A stretch of 64,000 nucleotides of DNA, taken from positions 90,816 through 154,815 of the forward strand of contig JBCCGR010000006.1 in NCBI GenBank assembly GCA_039029195.1. Reading direction: 5' to 3'. This DNA comes from JBCCGR01 sp039029195 (lineage in GTDB: Bacteria > Pseudomonadota > Alphaproteobacteria > Rhizobiales > Rhizobiaceae). Position 1 is the stretch's first letter; the number at the start of each line of letters is the position of its first letter. Shown in pieces: positions 8,401 through 16,035 of the stretch. A program made the position numbers and the translations under genes. A model generated the notes under the pieces. That model made no database searches. It saw only the letters and a program-made list of their open reading frames with translations, and was not told the origin of the DNA.

Positions 8401-9236
8401 GCCATCTCGTGTGGCGGTTTCAGATGGCGTTCGGCATTGGCAGCAAGGCGAAAACCCGCTGTTTCGATGGTGCATTTTTCGCGAATGCATGTGACAACAT
8501 CCTGCAATTGGCGGCGCTCGGGCACGTGATAATGCACGTCATTGGTGGCAATAAGCGGCACGCCAAAGCGTGCAGCGAAGCCTGAAAGCCGGATCAGTCG
8601 CCGCCGGTCATCGCCATGATAAAGATGGTTGGCGGCAAGCCACAGCCCATCGCAGGCGCTTGCCTTGAGATTCAAAAGCGCGGTTTCAAAGCCTTTGGTG
8701 GGGCGACCTTTTTGATCGCACAAAGGCGGGTGGCGGCCCGGACCATCGACTTCCAGGCCAAGCCTGTCTTTGAGGGGCGCAGGATCTGGTGGTGGCGTAA
8801 TTTCAGGTGGCAGCAGAATGAAGATCTGGCCTTCGGCGAACTCCAGCACATCATCAAGCGTGATGTGGCAATCACCTTTTTCTGCCCGCCTCTTGCCGCG
8901 TGTGAGCAATCGGCAAAGGCGGCCATAGGCTGCGCGGTCCTTAGGGTAGCAGACGAGGCTAAGGCCCTCGAGTGTGTCGAGGCGACTGCCAACAAGCAGC
9001 TTGAGCCCGACCTTTTTGGCCGCCGCATGGGCGCGCACCACACCCGCCAGCGTGTTGCGGTCGGCAACGCCAATGGCACGATGCCCCAACGCCTTGGCCT
9101 GTTCCACCAGTTCTGCCGGATGCGAACCACCACGCAGGAAAGAGAAATTGGTGATCGTCTGCAGCTCTGCATAGGCGATTGCCGCATGGTTTTCATTCTG
9201 ACTGAATGGTGGCTGGCTTGCGGACGAGGGTGTCAT
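5490..9236 (-). CDS. dnaE2: Error-prone DNA polymerase III alpha subunit DnaE2 (ImuC)
   Basis: A 1248-residue C-family polymerase. The PHP domain begins at about residue 20 (YAELQTITNFSFLRGGSHPAEL, then GVADRNTLAGVVRAH), the palm carries PPDIDVDFEHERREEV with catalytic aspartates, GRGSAANSSVCYCLG lies just upstream, and a C-terminal OB domain is seen at VSVAGVVLVRQKPGTAKGVVF. Length and proximity to imuB separate it from the replicative DnaE. It performs translesion synthesis together with ImuA and ImuB after DNA damage. The start at 9236 lies 2 bases after the imuB stop; a longer frame to 9275 would overlap imuB. It is the last gene of the SOS-controlled cassette. Confidence 0.95.
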   Translation of the reverse strand: MTPSSASQPPFSQNENHAAIAYAELQTITNFSFLRGGSHPAELVEQAKALGHRAIGVADRNTLAGVVRAHAAAKKVGLKLLVGSRLDTLEGLSLVCYPKDRAAYGRLCRLLTRGKRRAEKGDCHITLDDVLEFAEGQIFILLPPEITPPPDPAPLKDRLGLEVDGPGRHPPLCDQKGRPTKGFETALLNLKASACDGLWLAANHLYHGDDRRRLIRLSGFAARFGVPLIATNDVHYHVPERRQLQDVVTCIREKCTIETAGFRLAANAERHLKPPHEMARLFSPYPEALEATRTIADRVTFNLDELAYNYPNEPVPPGKTPQEHLSDLAWKGADHFYPDGVPKKVKTALVKELALIDELNYAPYFLTVHDIVAYARKEGILCQGRGSAANSSVCYCLGVTAVDPTATDLLFERFLSRARKEPPDIDVDFEHERREEVIQYVYERYGRDRASLTATIITYRPRSAVREVGKVMGLTEDITSALASTVWGSWGSELPEKQVKEAGLDLSDPLLARTIKLTHELLGFPRHLSQHVGGFVLTEDRLEEMIPIGNAAMDERTFIEWDKDDIDELKILKVDVLGLGMLSCIAKCFSFLEKQYNRPVSLDSMPKEDERVYHMLQRADAVGVFQVESRAQLNMLPRLKPKNFYDLVIEVAIVRPGPIQGDMVHPYLRRRDGIETVHYPSPSPDHGSSDELEKVLGRTLGVPLFQEQAMQIAIDAAKFTPDEANELRRAMATFRRMGTIHTLEEKMVSRMIARGYDPDFARRCFDQIKGFGEYGFPESHAASFALLVYASSWLKCHYPEVFCAGLLNAQPMGFYAPAQIVRDAREHNVEVRPVDVNFSHWDNTLEPVKPVPDHLPEFTETSTPWGKTGGGLSMEHGNTHAVRLGFRQVDGLKKEQMEAFVKARDAERQRLDLPEDRPVFDTLDIIRRRTGLSISVLERLAATDAFRSLGLDRRQALWAVRGLVSDVELPLFAAADERATGSDHEVTLPDMRLSEHVVADYQTHRLSLKAHPMSFLRAGYDQKRISTCKNLDNLRNNQWVSVAGVVLVRQKPGTAKGVVFMTIEDETGIANIIVWNKVMQRYRKVVMGARLVRIRGVVQRTKEIIHVIARELTDLTGDLDYLSDDEMPAPLARADEVLRPVPERKGPPTRSSSRSGHSDDRRPSDSAEKFVKRPEPALEPGQVELFQHRPANENSGRFLKRKRPSVTPAQAVPRPVPPEVNPRRGETAPARGTHPRNVRIIPKSRDFH

Positions 9237-9238
9237 GA

Positions 9239-10939
9239 TCAGAACAGCCCGTGGACAAACCAGCGGGGACGCCAATCTGGCTGATCCTGAGGGGGATCAT
9301 CATAAAGCCCGGCCCGGAAAAGCCAGTAGCGGCGGCCCTCACGGTCTTCGACCTCATAATAATCGCGGGTTTGCGCTGAAACCTGCCCGTTATCCTTCCA
9401 GCCCGGGACCCACCATTCGGGTGCAACGCGTTCCGGCCCACGTGCGCGGATGACGGCGCGAGCGACCCGCCGCCAGGTAAAGCGCATGGGCGGACCATCG
9501 GGAACTTCCGCAATGACATCAACAGCTTCCGGGCGCGCAAAAAGCCGCAAAGGGCGCGCCGCCGTGTTGAGCGGCATGGCATGGGGTTCGGCCTCGTGGG
9601 CGTCTTGCCACAGAACGGTGTTGCCCTGAACCACGGGAGCCGTGTTTCGCCATGCACGCTCCGGCAGATGGCTTGCTGCCGGTGCCAGGCGGGTAACATT
9701 TTGCGTGCCAAGCCGGTTGGAGAGCGTGTCGATAAGGGTCGCAAGGCGCTCATCATCATCACGCTCGAAAGTGGTGTCGCTCCTTTGGGTCAGGCTCTTT
9801 TGTGGCAGTTCCATTGGCGCCACATCATCGGCGGCAAGCACAAAGGCATCAATGCCGTAGCCGGGATCAATCTGTTCCAGCCGGTCGGCGAACAGCCGGG
9901 CAATACGCCCGGCCTGTCTGTCGGGTCGCGACAGGCGAACGGCAATATCGCTGGAGCCGCCATCGGCATGAAAACAGATGAAGTGAAAGTGCCGTCCGCC
10001 CTGACCAGCCTCTTCAAGCCGGTACTGCAAACGCAACAGGAGCTCATTGAGTGCGAAGCTGATGGCTGCCGTATCAAGGGCCGGTTCGGGGCAGGGCATG
10101 GTAACGCGAAAGGGCGCGGGCGGACGCAAGGGGCGCAAGGGCTCGCGAATGGTGCCGTCAAGCTGATCAAGCCGCCATTGCACCGAACGGGCAACCTCGC
10201 GCGAGCGAAACCGCCGTTCCAGCGTGGCGCGTGGCAGGTCCTGAAGCTGGCCAATGGATTTAAGCCCCAGTCGGCTGAGAAGAAGCACCACATCATCATC
10301 AAGGCGTAGCGCCGGTGTGCCCAGAAGTCGCGCGGTCAGAGCGCTTTCGCCAATAGGAGAGATAAGACCGCTTTCGGCACCTGCGCCAAAGCGGGCAAGA
10401 GCCCATGCGGCGCCCGGCGTGTCGGCCAGTGCCGCATGGGCGGTCAGACCAGCACGGGAAAGACGCGTAATGGCGTCTTCGATGAGGCGGGCTTCGCCGC
10501 CAAAGAGATGGGCACAGCCTTCGATATCGATCAGGAGCCCGTCATTGCCGTCCATCATGACAATTGGCGAATAACGCAGGGCCCAGTGCGCAATGCGGTC
10601 GAGCAGCTTGATGTCGGCATCCGGATCGGCTTGCTCGACCTGCAGAAGCGGATAGATGGCGCGGGCATCCTTCAGCGCCTGTCCGATCATGGCGCCTGCG
10701 CGCGCCGCCGGACCATTGACTGCAGTGATGCGGGTGCCACGGGTGCCGTGCTCCACAAGCACCAGCGGCTCATGAGGCTTGAGAGTGTCCGCCTCGTCCT
10801 GCTGTTTGGGTCGAAAGGGATGATCGTCGTTGCGGGTTTCCCCGCTGGTCATAAGGGAGGATTTGGCCTGATTGAGCTTCGCGCGGCAAAAGCGCTCCAT
10901 CGCGAGATGGGGAAACCAGATTGAAAGAATGCGTCTCAT
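9239..10939 (-). CDS. imuB: ImuB, catalytically inactive Y-family polymerase-like adaptor of the mutasome
   Basis: A 566-residue protein with the family start MRRILSIWFPHLAMERF, DGLLIDIEGCAHLFGGEARL (Y-family palm region) and the typical end DYYEVEDREGRRYWLFRAGLY...WFVHGLF. ImuB lacks polymerase activity and bridges DnaE2, ImuA and the beta clamp. No convincing QLxLF clamp motif is visible, although MELPQKSL lies in the usual region. The start at 10939 is preferred because it begins the conserved N-terminus and has GGA close upstream; the open frame to 11242 is a shadow within imuA. It overlaps imuA by 170 bases in another frame. An insertion of about 35 polar residues follows the first 20. 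Confidence 0.9.
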   Translation of the reverse strand: MRRILSIWFPHLAMERFCRAKLNQAKSSLMTSGETRNDDHPFRPKQQDEADTLKPHEPLVLVEHGTRGTRITAVNGPAARAGAMIGQALKDARAIYPLLQVEQADPDADIKLLDRIAHWALRYSPIVMMDGNDGLLIDIEGCAHLFGGEARLIEDAITRLSRAGLTAHAALADTPGAAWALARFGAGAESGLISPIGESALTARLLGTPALRLDDDVVLLLSRLGLKSIGQLQDLPRATLERRFRSREVARSVQWRLDQLDGTIREPLRPLRPPAPFRVTMPCPEPALDTAAISFALNELLLRLQYRLEEAGQGGRHFHFICFHADGGSSDIAVRLSRPDRQAGRIARLFADRLEQIDPGYGIDAFVLAADDVAPMELPQKSLTQRSDTTFERDDDERLATLIDTLSNRLGTQNVTRLAPAASHLPERAWRNTAPVVQGNTVLWQDAHEAEPHAMPLNTAARPLRLFARPEAVDVIAEVPDGPPMRFTWRRVARAVIRARGPERVAPEWWVPGWKDNGQVSAQTRDYYEVEDREGRRYWLFRAGLYDDPPQDQPDWRPRWFVHGLF

Positions 10940-11630
10940 CGTTCCAACACACATTACAGGAAAACGGAGCGCTGCCGCGGGCGCGGGTAAGGGTGAGGGA
11001 CCAGGCGGGGAAGCCGGGGCCTGCAGGGTCTTCCGGGTTGGGCGGACCCACAATGGGCGCAACCCGCCAGCGCGTGGTTGCAGCACTTGCCGAAACCGTG
11101 CGCCCGGTGTTGAGGGTGAGGCAGGGTGTGCCGCTTTCCTGTGCCGCCAGCACAAGCCGCCGGGTCGCGGTGAAGGAAAGGGGCGGTCCTTCGCCCACAA
11201 CAGCGGCCAGCGCCTTTGCCCGTGTTGCTTCTTCAAGCACAAAGGCGAGGTCGCGCTCCTTCTTCAGATGCGCAATGATCATCCGGCCCGGATCAAGCCC
11301 CAGCATGCGCAGCCCGGGCCCGTAGAGCACGCCGTTTTCACGAGCATCCTGCAGCGTGGTACACCACAAAATGCGCCCCTTTCGGGGAAGCCGGACAATC
11401 AGCAGGGCGGCAAGCAGAGATAAAAATGCAGCATTCGTGCTGTGATCGGGTGAAAAGTCGTGCACGCTGTCATAGCTGAGCGCGCCCTCGGGTAGACAGG
11501 CATCAATGGCCTCATCACCAAACTGCCAGCGCTTTATGGTGCTCTCCCGCTGCTTCAAGGCCGCAAAGGTTTTTGTCCGGCCTTCAATCTGGTGGATCTG
11601 GTCACGCAATCTTTCGAGCTGAGTGCTCAT
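10770..11630 (-). CDS. imuA: ImuA, RecA-like mutasome protein
   Basis: A 286-residue protein beginning MSTQLERLRDQIHQIEG, with the ImuA-type RecA-like core (FGDEAIDACLPEGALSYDSVHDF, ILWCTTLQDARENGVLYGPGLRMLGLDPGRMI, and WNDETHSFNLVSP near the end). As in other ImuA proteins no classical Walker A GKT is visible. It is the first gene of imuA-imuB-dnaE2 and has AGGTG before its ATG. An alphaproteobacterial LexA box lies 27-41 bases upstream. The last 56 codons are also read in another frame as the start of imuB; the C-terminal stretch is low-complexity (PREAQSGQ...TAGRGGHSQAS), consistent with a tail that tolerates dual coding. Confidence 0.9.
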   Translation of the reverse strand: MSTQLERLRDQIHQIEGRTKTFAALKQRESTIKRWQFGDEAIDACLPEGALSYDSVHDFSPDHSTNAAFLSLLAALLIVRLPRKGRILWCTTLQDARENGVLYGPGLRMLGLDPGRMIIAHLKKERDLAFVLEEATRAKALAAVVGEGPPLSFTATRRLVLAAQESGTPCLTLNTGRTVSASAATTRWRVAPIVGPPNPEDPAGPGFPAWSLTLTRARGSAPFSCNVCWNDETHSFNLVSPSRDGALLPREAQSGQILPYDQRGNPQRRSSLSTQTAGRGGHSQAS

Positions 11631-11656
11631 AATTCACCTTTTGTTCTCATATATAT

Positions 11657-11671
11657 GTTCTTATTTTGTTC
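11657..11671. promoter_or_regulatory. LexA (SOS) box upstream of imuA
   Basis: GTTCTTATTTTGTTC is an exact GTTC-N7-GTTC, the known alphaproteobacterial LexA motif. It lies 27 bases before the imuA start. A further GTTC occurs at 11643-11646 with a 10-base gap. Confidence 0.9.
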
Positions 11672-11850
11672 TAATTTGAGAGTCAAATATCAAAGGTAAG
11701 AATCTTGCCTTTCATGCATCAATATGAATCAGAAAAAGAAAAAAGCGGGATAACCCATTAAAATTATTGAGTTTAATTTTTAATCGAGCTCCTGTCTTGC
11801 GGATTCCTTATATTTCTATATATCTAGTTTTATCGAATAATGAGGATGCC

Positions 11851-12165
11851 ATGGAACCGGTACAGGCCGCAGCAGGATTTTCCGCAATGGGATCAGAATC
11901 CCGTCTCGAAGTGTTGCGCATTCTCGTGCGCGCGGGCGAGACAGGTTTGGCCGTTGGCGACATTCAGGCACGCACTGAAATTCCCGCCTCAACGCTGGCG
12001 CATCATTTGAAATTCCTCACATCAGCCGGGCTGATCGAACAGGAAAAGTCTGGCCGCACAATCATCAACCGAGCGCAGTTTGATCATCTTCATGCGTTGG
12101 CGGATTTCATTTTGAAGGAATGCTGTGCGGATCAATCACCGACCGAGCAGCAAACGGCAGAGTAA
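11851..12165 (+). CDS. ArsR-family winged-helix repressor
   Basis: A 104-residue regulator with the ArsR/SmtB winged helix: SRLEVLRILVRAGETGLAVGDIQART...PASTLAHHLKFLTSAGLIEQEKSGRTIINRAQF. No ELCVCDL-type cysteine pair is present in the recognition helix region; two cysteines occur together near the C-terminus (KECCADQ), a possible metal or metalloid site. The start at 11851 has GAGGA upstream and is preferred to a frame beginning at 11767 in AT-rich promoter DNA. The permease gene starts 5 bases after its stop, so the pair forms an autoregulated efflux operon. Confidence 0.9.
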   Translation: MEPVQAAAGFSAMGSESRLEVLRILVRAGETGLAVGDIQARTEIPASTLAHHLKFLTSAGLIEQEKSGRTIINRAQFDHLHALADFILKECCADQSPTEQQTAE

Positions 12166-12170
12166 ACATC

Positions 12171-13205
12171 ATGAGCGACATCACACACGAACGTCCGTCC
12201 AGCCTGCAGCCCGTGCTCGAACGAGTGAAGACGCCCTGGACAATCACCATCGCAGTTCCGGTTCTGGTGGCAATTTTCGATATGCCCAATCTGGTGCCGA
12301 TTGTGGAATTCGCCGTGCGCGCCTTCCTCAACACGCTGCCCTATATTCTCTTCGCCGTTCTGCTCATCGCAGGCCTGAAGGCTGCGGGGGCGGAAGCCTC
12401 CATCGCCCGCGCGTTTCAAGGCCGAGAGACCCGCATGATCGTACTCGCCGCGCTGTTTGGCGGACTGGCACCATTTTGTTCCTGCGAGGTCATTCCATTC
12501 ATCGCCGGGCTGCTGGCACTTGGCGCGCCGCTGTCTGCGGTCATGGCCTTCTGGCTGTCATCTCCGCTGATTGATCCGCCAACCCTGCTCATCACCGCAG
12601 GCGCGCTGGGCTGGTCGTTCGCTATTGGTAAAGCGGTCGCGGCGGTTGGGCTTGGCCTATTTGGCGGTTTTCTGATCCAGCAGGTCATGAAAAGCGGTGT
12701 ATTGGCCGATCCACTCAAAACCTACACGAAGAAAGGCTGCGGTTGCGGCCCAAACCCCTTCGATGGGAAGCCTGTCTGGCAATTCTGGCTGGAAGCTGAG
12801 CGCCGCACCGTGTTTCGCGAACAGTTCCTGGAAAATCTCATATTCCTGGTAAAATGGTTGGCCCTTGCCTATGCGCTGGAAGCGCTGCTCGTGACCTATG
12901 TGCCGGCATCGCTGATCGCGAGCCTGGTTGGGGGCGAAGGCGTGGTTCCCATCACAATTGCGGCACTGGTTGGCATGCCCGCCTATCTCAATTCCTATGT
13001 TGCGCCACCGCTCCTTGCCGGCCTCACAGAGCAGGGGATGAGTGCAGGGGCTGCCATGGCGTTCATGATTGCTGGCGCGGTGAGCTCGGTTCCGGCTATG
13101 GCGGCGGTCTGGTCATTGGTGAAGCCGCGCGTCTTTGCCTTCTATCTCGGACTTGGCGTAAGCGGCGCGATTATATCAGGCATTCTGTTTCAGATGGTTG
13201 TATAA
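12171..13205 (+). CDS. DUF318/ArsP-type permease (SO_0444-like), putative metal or organoarsenical efflux
   Basis: A 344-residue membrane protein with about eight to ten hydrophobic segments. The motif FCSCEVIPFIAGLLALGAPLSAVMAFWLSSPLIDP (cysteine-containing first segment; SP LIDP) belongs to the two-repeat DUF318 permease family, and a second repeat follows at about residue 250 (VGMPAYLNSYVAPPLLAGL). A cytoplasmic or periplasmic loop holds a KKGCGCGPNP cluster likely to bind thiophilic metal. Family members export copper/zinc or trivalent organoarsenicals; the ArsR neighbour supports metal or metalloid resistance, but substrate is undecided. The start at 12171 leaves a 5-base gap to arsR. 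Confidence 0.85.
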   Translation: MSDITHERPSSLQPVLERVKTPWTITIAVPVLVAIFDMPNLVPIVEFAVRAFLNTLPYILFAVLLIAGLKAAGAEASIARAFQGRETRMIVLAALFGGLAPFCSCEVIPFIAGLLALGAPLSAVMAFWLSSPLIDPPTLLITAGALGWSFAIGKAVAAVGLGLFGGFLIQQVMKSGVLADPLKTYTKKGCGCGPNPFDGKPVWQFWLEAERRTVFREQFLENLIFLVKWLALAYALEALLVTYVPASLIASLVGGEGVVPITIAALVGMPAYLNSYVAPPLLAGLTEQGMSAGAAMAFMIAGAVSSVPAMAAVWSLVKPRVFAFYLGLGVSGAIISGILFQMVV

Positions 13206-13249
13206 GGGCGGGAAATTGCTCCGTTTTCAGCCAACTGCCAACCTGTTGA

Positions 13250-14356
13250 ATGTCGCTTGAGAATCCAATCCATCAACGCTTGATGTCCGCTTGTCTGCGC
13301 TTGGCGCGGCGCCATGAAGGGCTCACCGGCACCAATCCGTCTGTTGGAACGCTTCTTGTGCAGTTTCATAATGGTGAACCGGTTGTTGTGGGGCGTGGCG
13401 TCACGGCATTGGGCGGCCGACCCCATGCGGAATCTGTTGCTATTGCAGAAGCCGGAATACGGGCGCATGGCGCAACCGCTTTTGTTTCCCTCGAACCCTG
13501 TTCGCATCACGGCGTCACGCCACCGTGCGCGCAAGCCCTGATTGATGCTGGTGTTGCACGGGTCTTCACCGCCTGGATTGATCCGGACAGTCGTGTTGAC
13601 GGCAAGGGGCACGCGATGCTCAAGGCCGCGGGCATTGATGTCCAGATCGGGCTTCATGGACATCAGGCGGAACGTGATCTAGCGGGCTATCTGACCCGAA
13701 AAACACTGAATCGTCCGCATGTGCACCTGAAACTGGCGGTATCCCGCGACGGCAAAATCGGCATAAAGGAAGATGGCCAGATTCCGATCACCGGCGCGGT
13801 ATCCCGGGCGCAGGTTCACCGAATGCGCAGCCTCTCCGATGCAATTCTCGTGGGCGCTGGCACATTGCGGGCCGATGATCCCGAATTGACGTGCAGGCTT
13901 CCCGGTCTTGAGAAACGAAGTCCGAAACGGTTCGTGCTGGCCGGCAATCAGCCTTTGCCGATGAACCGAAAACTGTTTCGTGATCTCACCCATGCGCCAA
14001 CGTTCGTGGTCGCCGGTGAAAACTTCGATGAAGATCAACGGTCTGAGCTCAGTCGTGCAGGCGTGAACCTGTTTTCTGCCGAATTTCACAACGGAACCAT
14101 CGCGCTTCCCGAACTTCTGGACGACATGGCGCAGACAGGCATTTCCACGCTTTTCGTGGAAGGTGGTAGCGCTATCGCGTCGGCTTTTCTGAATGCAGGG
14201 CTCGTTGACAGGCTCTCCATCTTTATGGGTCCCGCCGAAATCGGAGGGAACGGCGTTGCTGCTCCAATCACAGAGAAAACAGTCCCGGATGATTTCGTTC
14301 TGGAGCGCACAATGCTATTCAGCGAAGATCGTTATTCGGGCTTCAACAGGCGTTGA
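13250..14356 (+). CDS. ribD: Bifunctional riboflavin biosynthesis deaminase/reductase RibD
   Basis: A 368-residue two-domain enzyme. The N-terminal cytidine-deaminase-like domain has the zinc motif PHAESVAI and EPCSHHGVTPPC; the C-terminal reductase domain starts near residue 155 (RPHVHLKLAVSRDGKI) with DAILVGAGTLRADDPELTCR and LFVEGGSAIASAFL. It deaminates and then reduces the pyrimidine intermediate of riboflavin synthesis using NADPH. ribE follows after 3 bases. No FMN riboswitch is seen in the short gap before it; in many Rhizobiales glyA-nrdR precede ribD, whereas here the ArsR-permease pair does. Confidence 0.96.
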   Translation: MSLENPIHQRLMSACLRLARRHEGLTGTNPSVGTLLVQFHNGEPVVVGRGVTALGGRPHAESVAIAEAGIRAHGATAFVSLEPCSHHGVTPPCAQALIDAGVARVFTAWIDPDSRVDGKGHAMLKAAGIDVQIGLHGHQAERDLAGYLTRKTLNRPHVHLKLAVSRDGKIGIKEDGQIPITGAVSRAQVHRMRSLSDAILVGAGTLRADDPELTCRLPGLEKRSPKRFVLAGNQPLPMNRKLFRDLTHAPTFVVAGENFDEDQRSELSRAGVNLFSAEFHNGTIALPELLDDMAQTGISTLFVEGGSAIASAFLNAGLVDRLSIFMGPAEIGGNGVAAPITEKTVPDDFVLERTMLFSEDRYSGFNRR

Positions 14357-14359
14357 TCC

Positions 14360-14965
14360 ATGTTCACCGGCATAATCACCGACATCGGTACGCTGTCTTT
14401 GGCAACTGATCTCAATGAAGGAAAACGGTTTCGGGTTGAAACCAGCTATGACCCGTCTACCATCGAAATCGGCGCATCAATTGCTTGCGACGGTGTGTGC
14501 CTGACTGTCGTCGAATTGCCTGAAGATGGTTCGAATGCCCAATGGTTTGACGTTGAAGCCTGGGAGGAGGCCTGCCGACTGACGACGGTTGGGCAGTGGG
14601 CTCAGAATCGAAAAATCAACCTCGAGCGCTCCTTGAAAATTGGTGACGAGCTGGGGGGGCACCTAGTTTCCGGCCACGTGGATGGTATCGCTAAAGTCGT
14701 CAAAATCAAAGACGAAGGCGATGCACGTCGGTTCACCCTTGATGCACCGGATGAACTGGCCCGCTTTATCGCGCCGAAAGGATCTGTAGCGCTTAATGGT
14801 ACATCGCTCACCGTCAACGGCGTCGATGGCAACCGGTTTGATGTGCTGCTCATTCGCCATTCGATGGAGGTCACCACATGGGGTGGCGTTGAGGAAGGCG
14901 ACGAGATCAATATCGAAATTGACACAATGGCCCGCTATGCGGCGCGGCTTGCTTCCTTCGAGTGA
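14360..14965 (+). CDS. ribE: Riboflavin synthase alpha chain
   Basis: A 201-residue protein starting with the canonical MFTGIITDIGTL and built of two similar lumazine-binding barrels (about residues 1-97 and 98-195; second copy begins HLVSGHVDGIAKV). It dismutates two 6,7-dimethyl-8-ribityllumazine molecules into riboflavin. It follows ribD by 3 bases and precedes ribH by 88 bases, consistent with one operon. Some nomenclatures call this gene ribC in alphaproteobacteria. Confidence 0.96.
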   Translation: MFTGIITDIGTLSLATDLNEGKRFRVETSYDPSTIEIGASIACDGVCLTVVELPEDGSNAQWFDVEAWEEACRLTTVGQWAQNRKINLERSLKIGDELGGHLVSGHVDGIAKVVKIKDEGDARRFTLDAPDELARFIAPKGSVALNGTSLTVNGVDGNRFDVLLIRHSMEVTTWGGVEEGDEINIEIDTMARYAARLASFE

Positions 14966-15053
14966 AGCATGTGTGATTGTATTGCCGGTTGAACCGGGTC
15001 CCGAACTGCCATAGTCAGGGGCGAAATTTGCGAACCCTAAAGTGTCGGAAAGC

Positions 15054-15527
15054 ATGACAGCCAAGCCACATGTTCTGATTATTGATGCGCCCTACTATGC
15101 GGCGATCTGTGCCGAGTTGCTCGGAGGTGCGACTGAAGCGCTTGCCATGGCCGGCGCAACCTTTGATCGTGTCAGCGTGCCTGGTGTTCTGGAAATCCCG
15201 TCTGCGCTTTCGATGGCCCTCGAAGCCATGAGTCGCGGTGGGACGCACTATGATGGTTTTGTCACTCTGGGTTGCGTCATTCGCGGAGAAACCACCCACT
15301 ACGATGTAGTGGCCGGGGAATCCGCGCGCGCCATCATGGATATTTGTATCGCGGAGTGCATTGCGCTCGGAAACGGTATTCAGACGGTAGAAAACGAGGC
15401 GCAGGCCTGGGCGCGGGCAAATCGCACCGAAAAGAATAAGGGTGGTGGCGCAGCTGAAGCCGCTTTGGCAATGATCGCCGTTCGCGATCAGCTGTTTGGA
15501 ACTGACGATGGCGGCGTCGATGTCTGA
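15054..15527 (+). CDS. ribH: 6,7-dimethyl-8-ribityllumazine synthase
   Basis: A 157-residue enzyme with family motifs VSVPGVLEIPSAL and GCVIRGETTHYDVVAGESARAIMDI, the latter with the catalytic histidine. It condenses the pyrimidine product of the RibD branch with 3,4-dihydroxy-2-butanone 4-phosphate. The ATG at 15054 has GGAAAG immediately upstream; a GTG at 15042 is in frame but lacks a ribosome site. Its 3' end overlaps the beginning of nusB by 20 bases. Confidence 0.95.
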   Translation: MTAKPHVLIIDAPYYAAICAELLGGATEALAMAGATFDRVSVPGVLEIPSALSMALEAMSRGGTHYDGFVTLGCVIRGETTHYDVVAGESARAIMDICIAECIALGNGIQTVENEAQAWARANRTEKNKGGGAAEAALAMIAVRDQLFGTDDGGVDV

Positions 15528-16035
15528 CGCGCCGGACAGTTCTGTTCAGCCTAAATCGGCCAACAAACGGGGGGCAGCCCGGCTTGCCGCCGTTCAGGCG
15601 CTCTATCAAATGGATGTGGGCGGCACCGGTGTGGTGGCAACGGTCGAAGAATTCGAGCGCCTGCGCCTTGGTCAGGAACTCGATGGCAGCACCTATCTCG
15701 CGGCAGATGCCTCTTGGTTTCGCGGTCTCGTGTCTGGTGTTGTTGCCGATCAAACTAAAATTGATCCGATGATCCACGGAGCGTTAACCTCTGATTGGCC
15801 TCTGTCGCGAATTGATTCCATATTGCGTGCGGTTTTGCGAAGCGCGGTATTTGAACTGCGGGAACGCAAGGACGTGCCGGCGCGCGTTATCATTTCGGAA
15901 TATGTGGATGTCGCCAAAGCCTTCTTTGAGGAGGATGAGCCCAAAATGGTCAACGGCGTGCTGGATCGCATCAGCCGGCGCCTGCGTTCGGGCGAATTGA
16001 GCGATGCCAAAACCGGTGACAGGGATGGGGTCTGA
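15508..16035 (+). CDS. nusB: Transcription antitermination factor NusB
   Basis: A 175-residue protein with an N-terminal extension before the NusB core (KRGAARLAAVQALYQMD, then LPxxR-like RIDSILRAVLRSAVFELRERKDVPARVIISEYVDVAKAFFEEDEPKMVNGVLDRI). NusB binds boxA RNA with NusE in rRNA antitermination. The start is uncertain between 15508 and 15520; 15508 is chosen because GGAA lies at an acceptable distance. It overlaps ribH upstream and thiL downstream (11 bases). Confidence 0.93.
   Translation: MAASMSDAPDSSVQPKSANKRGAARLAAVQALYQMDVGGTGVVATVEEFERLRLGQELDGSTYLAADASWFRGLVSGVVADQTKIDPMIHGALTSDWPLSRIDSILRAVLRSAVFELRERKDVPARVIISEYVDVAKAFFEEDEPKMVNGVLDRISRRLRSGELSDAKTGDRDGV

Noticed and set aside
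5919..10309. Many long plus-strand open frames (up to 299 codons) opposite dnaE2 and imuB
   Set aside because: They mirror codon structure of strongly recognised minus-strand genes, have no family motifs or ribosome sites.
13206..13249. FMN riboswitch before ribD
   Set aside because: The gap is 44 bases and lacks the conserved RFN elements.
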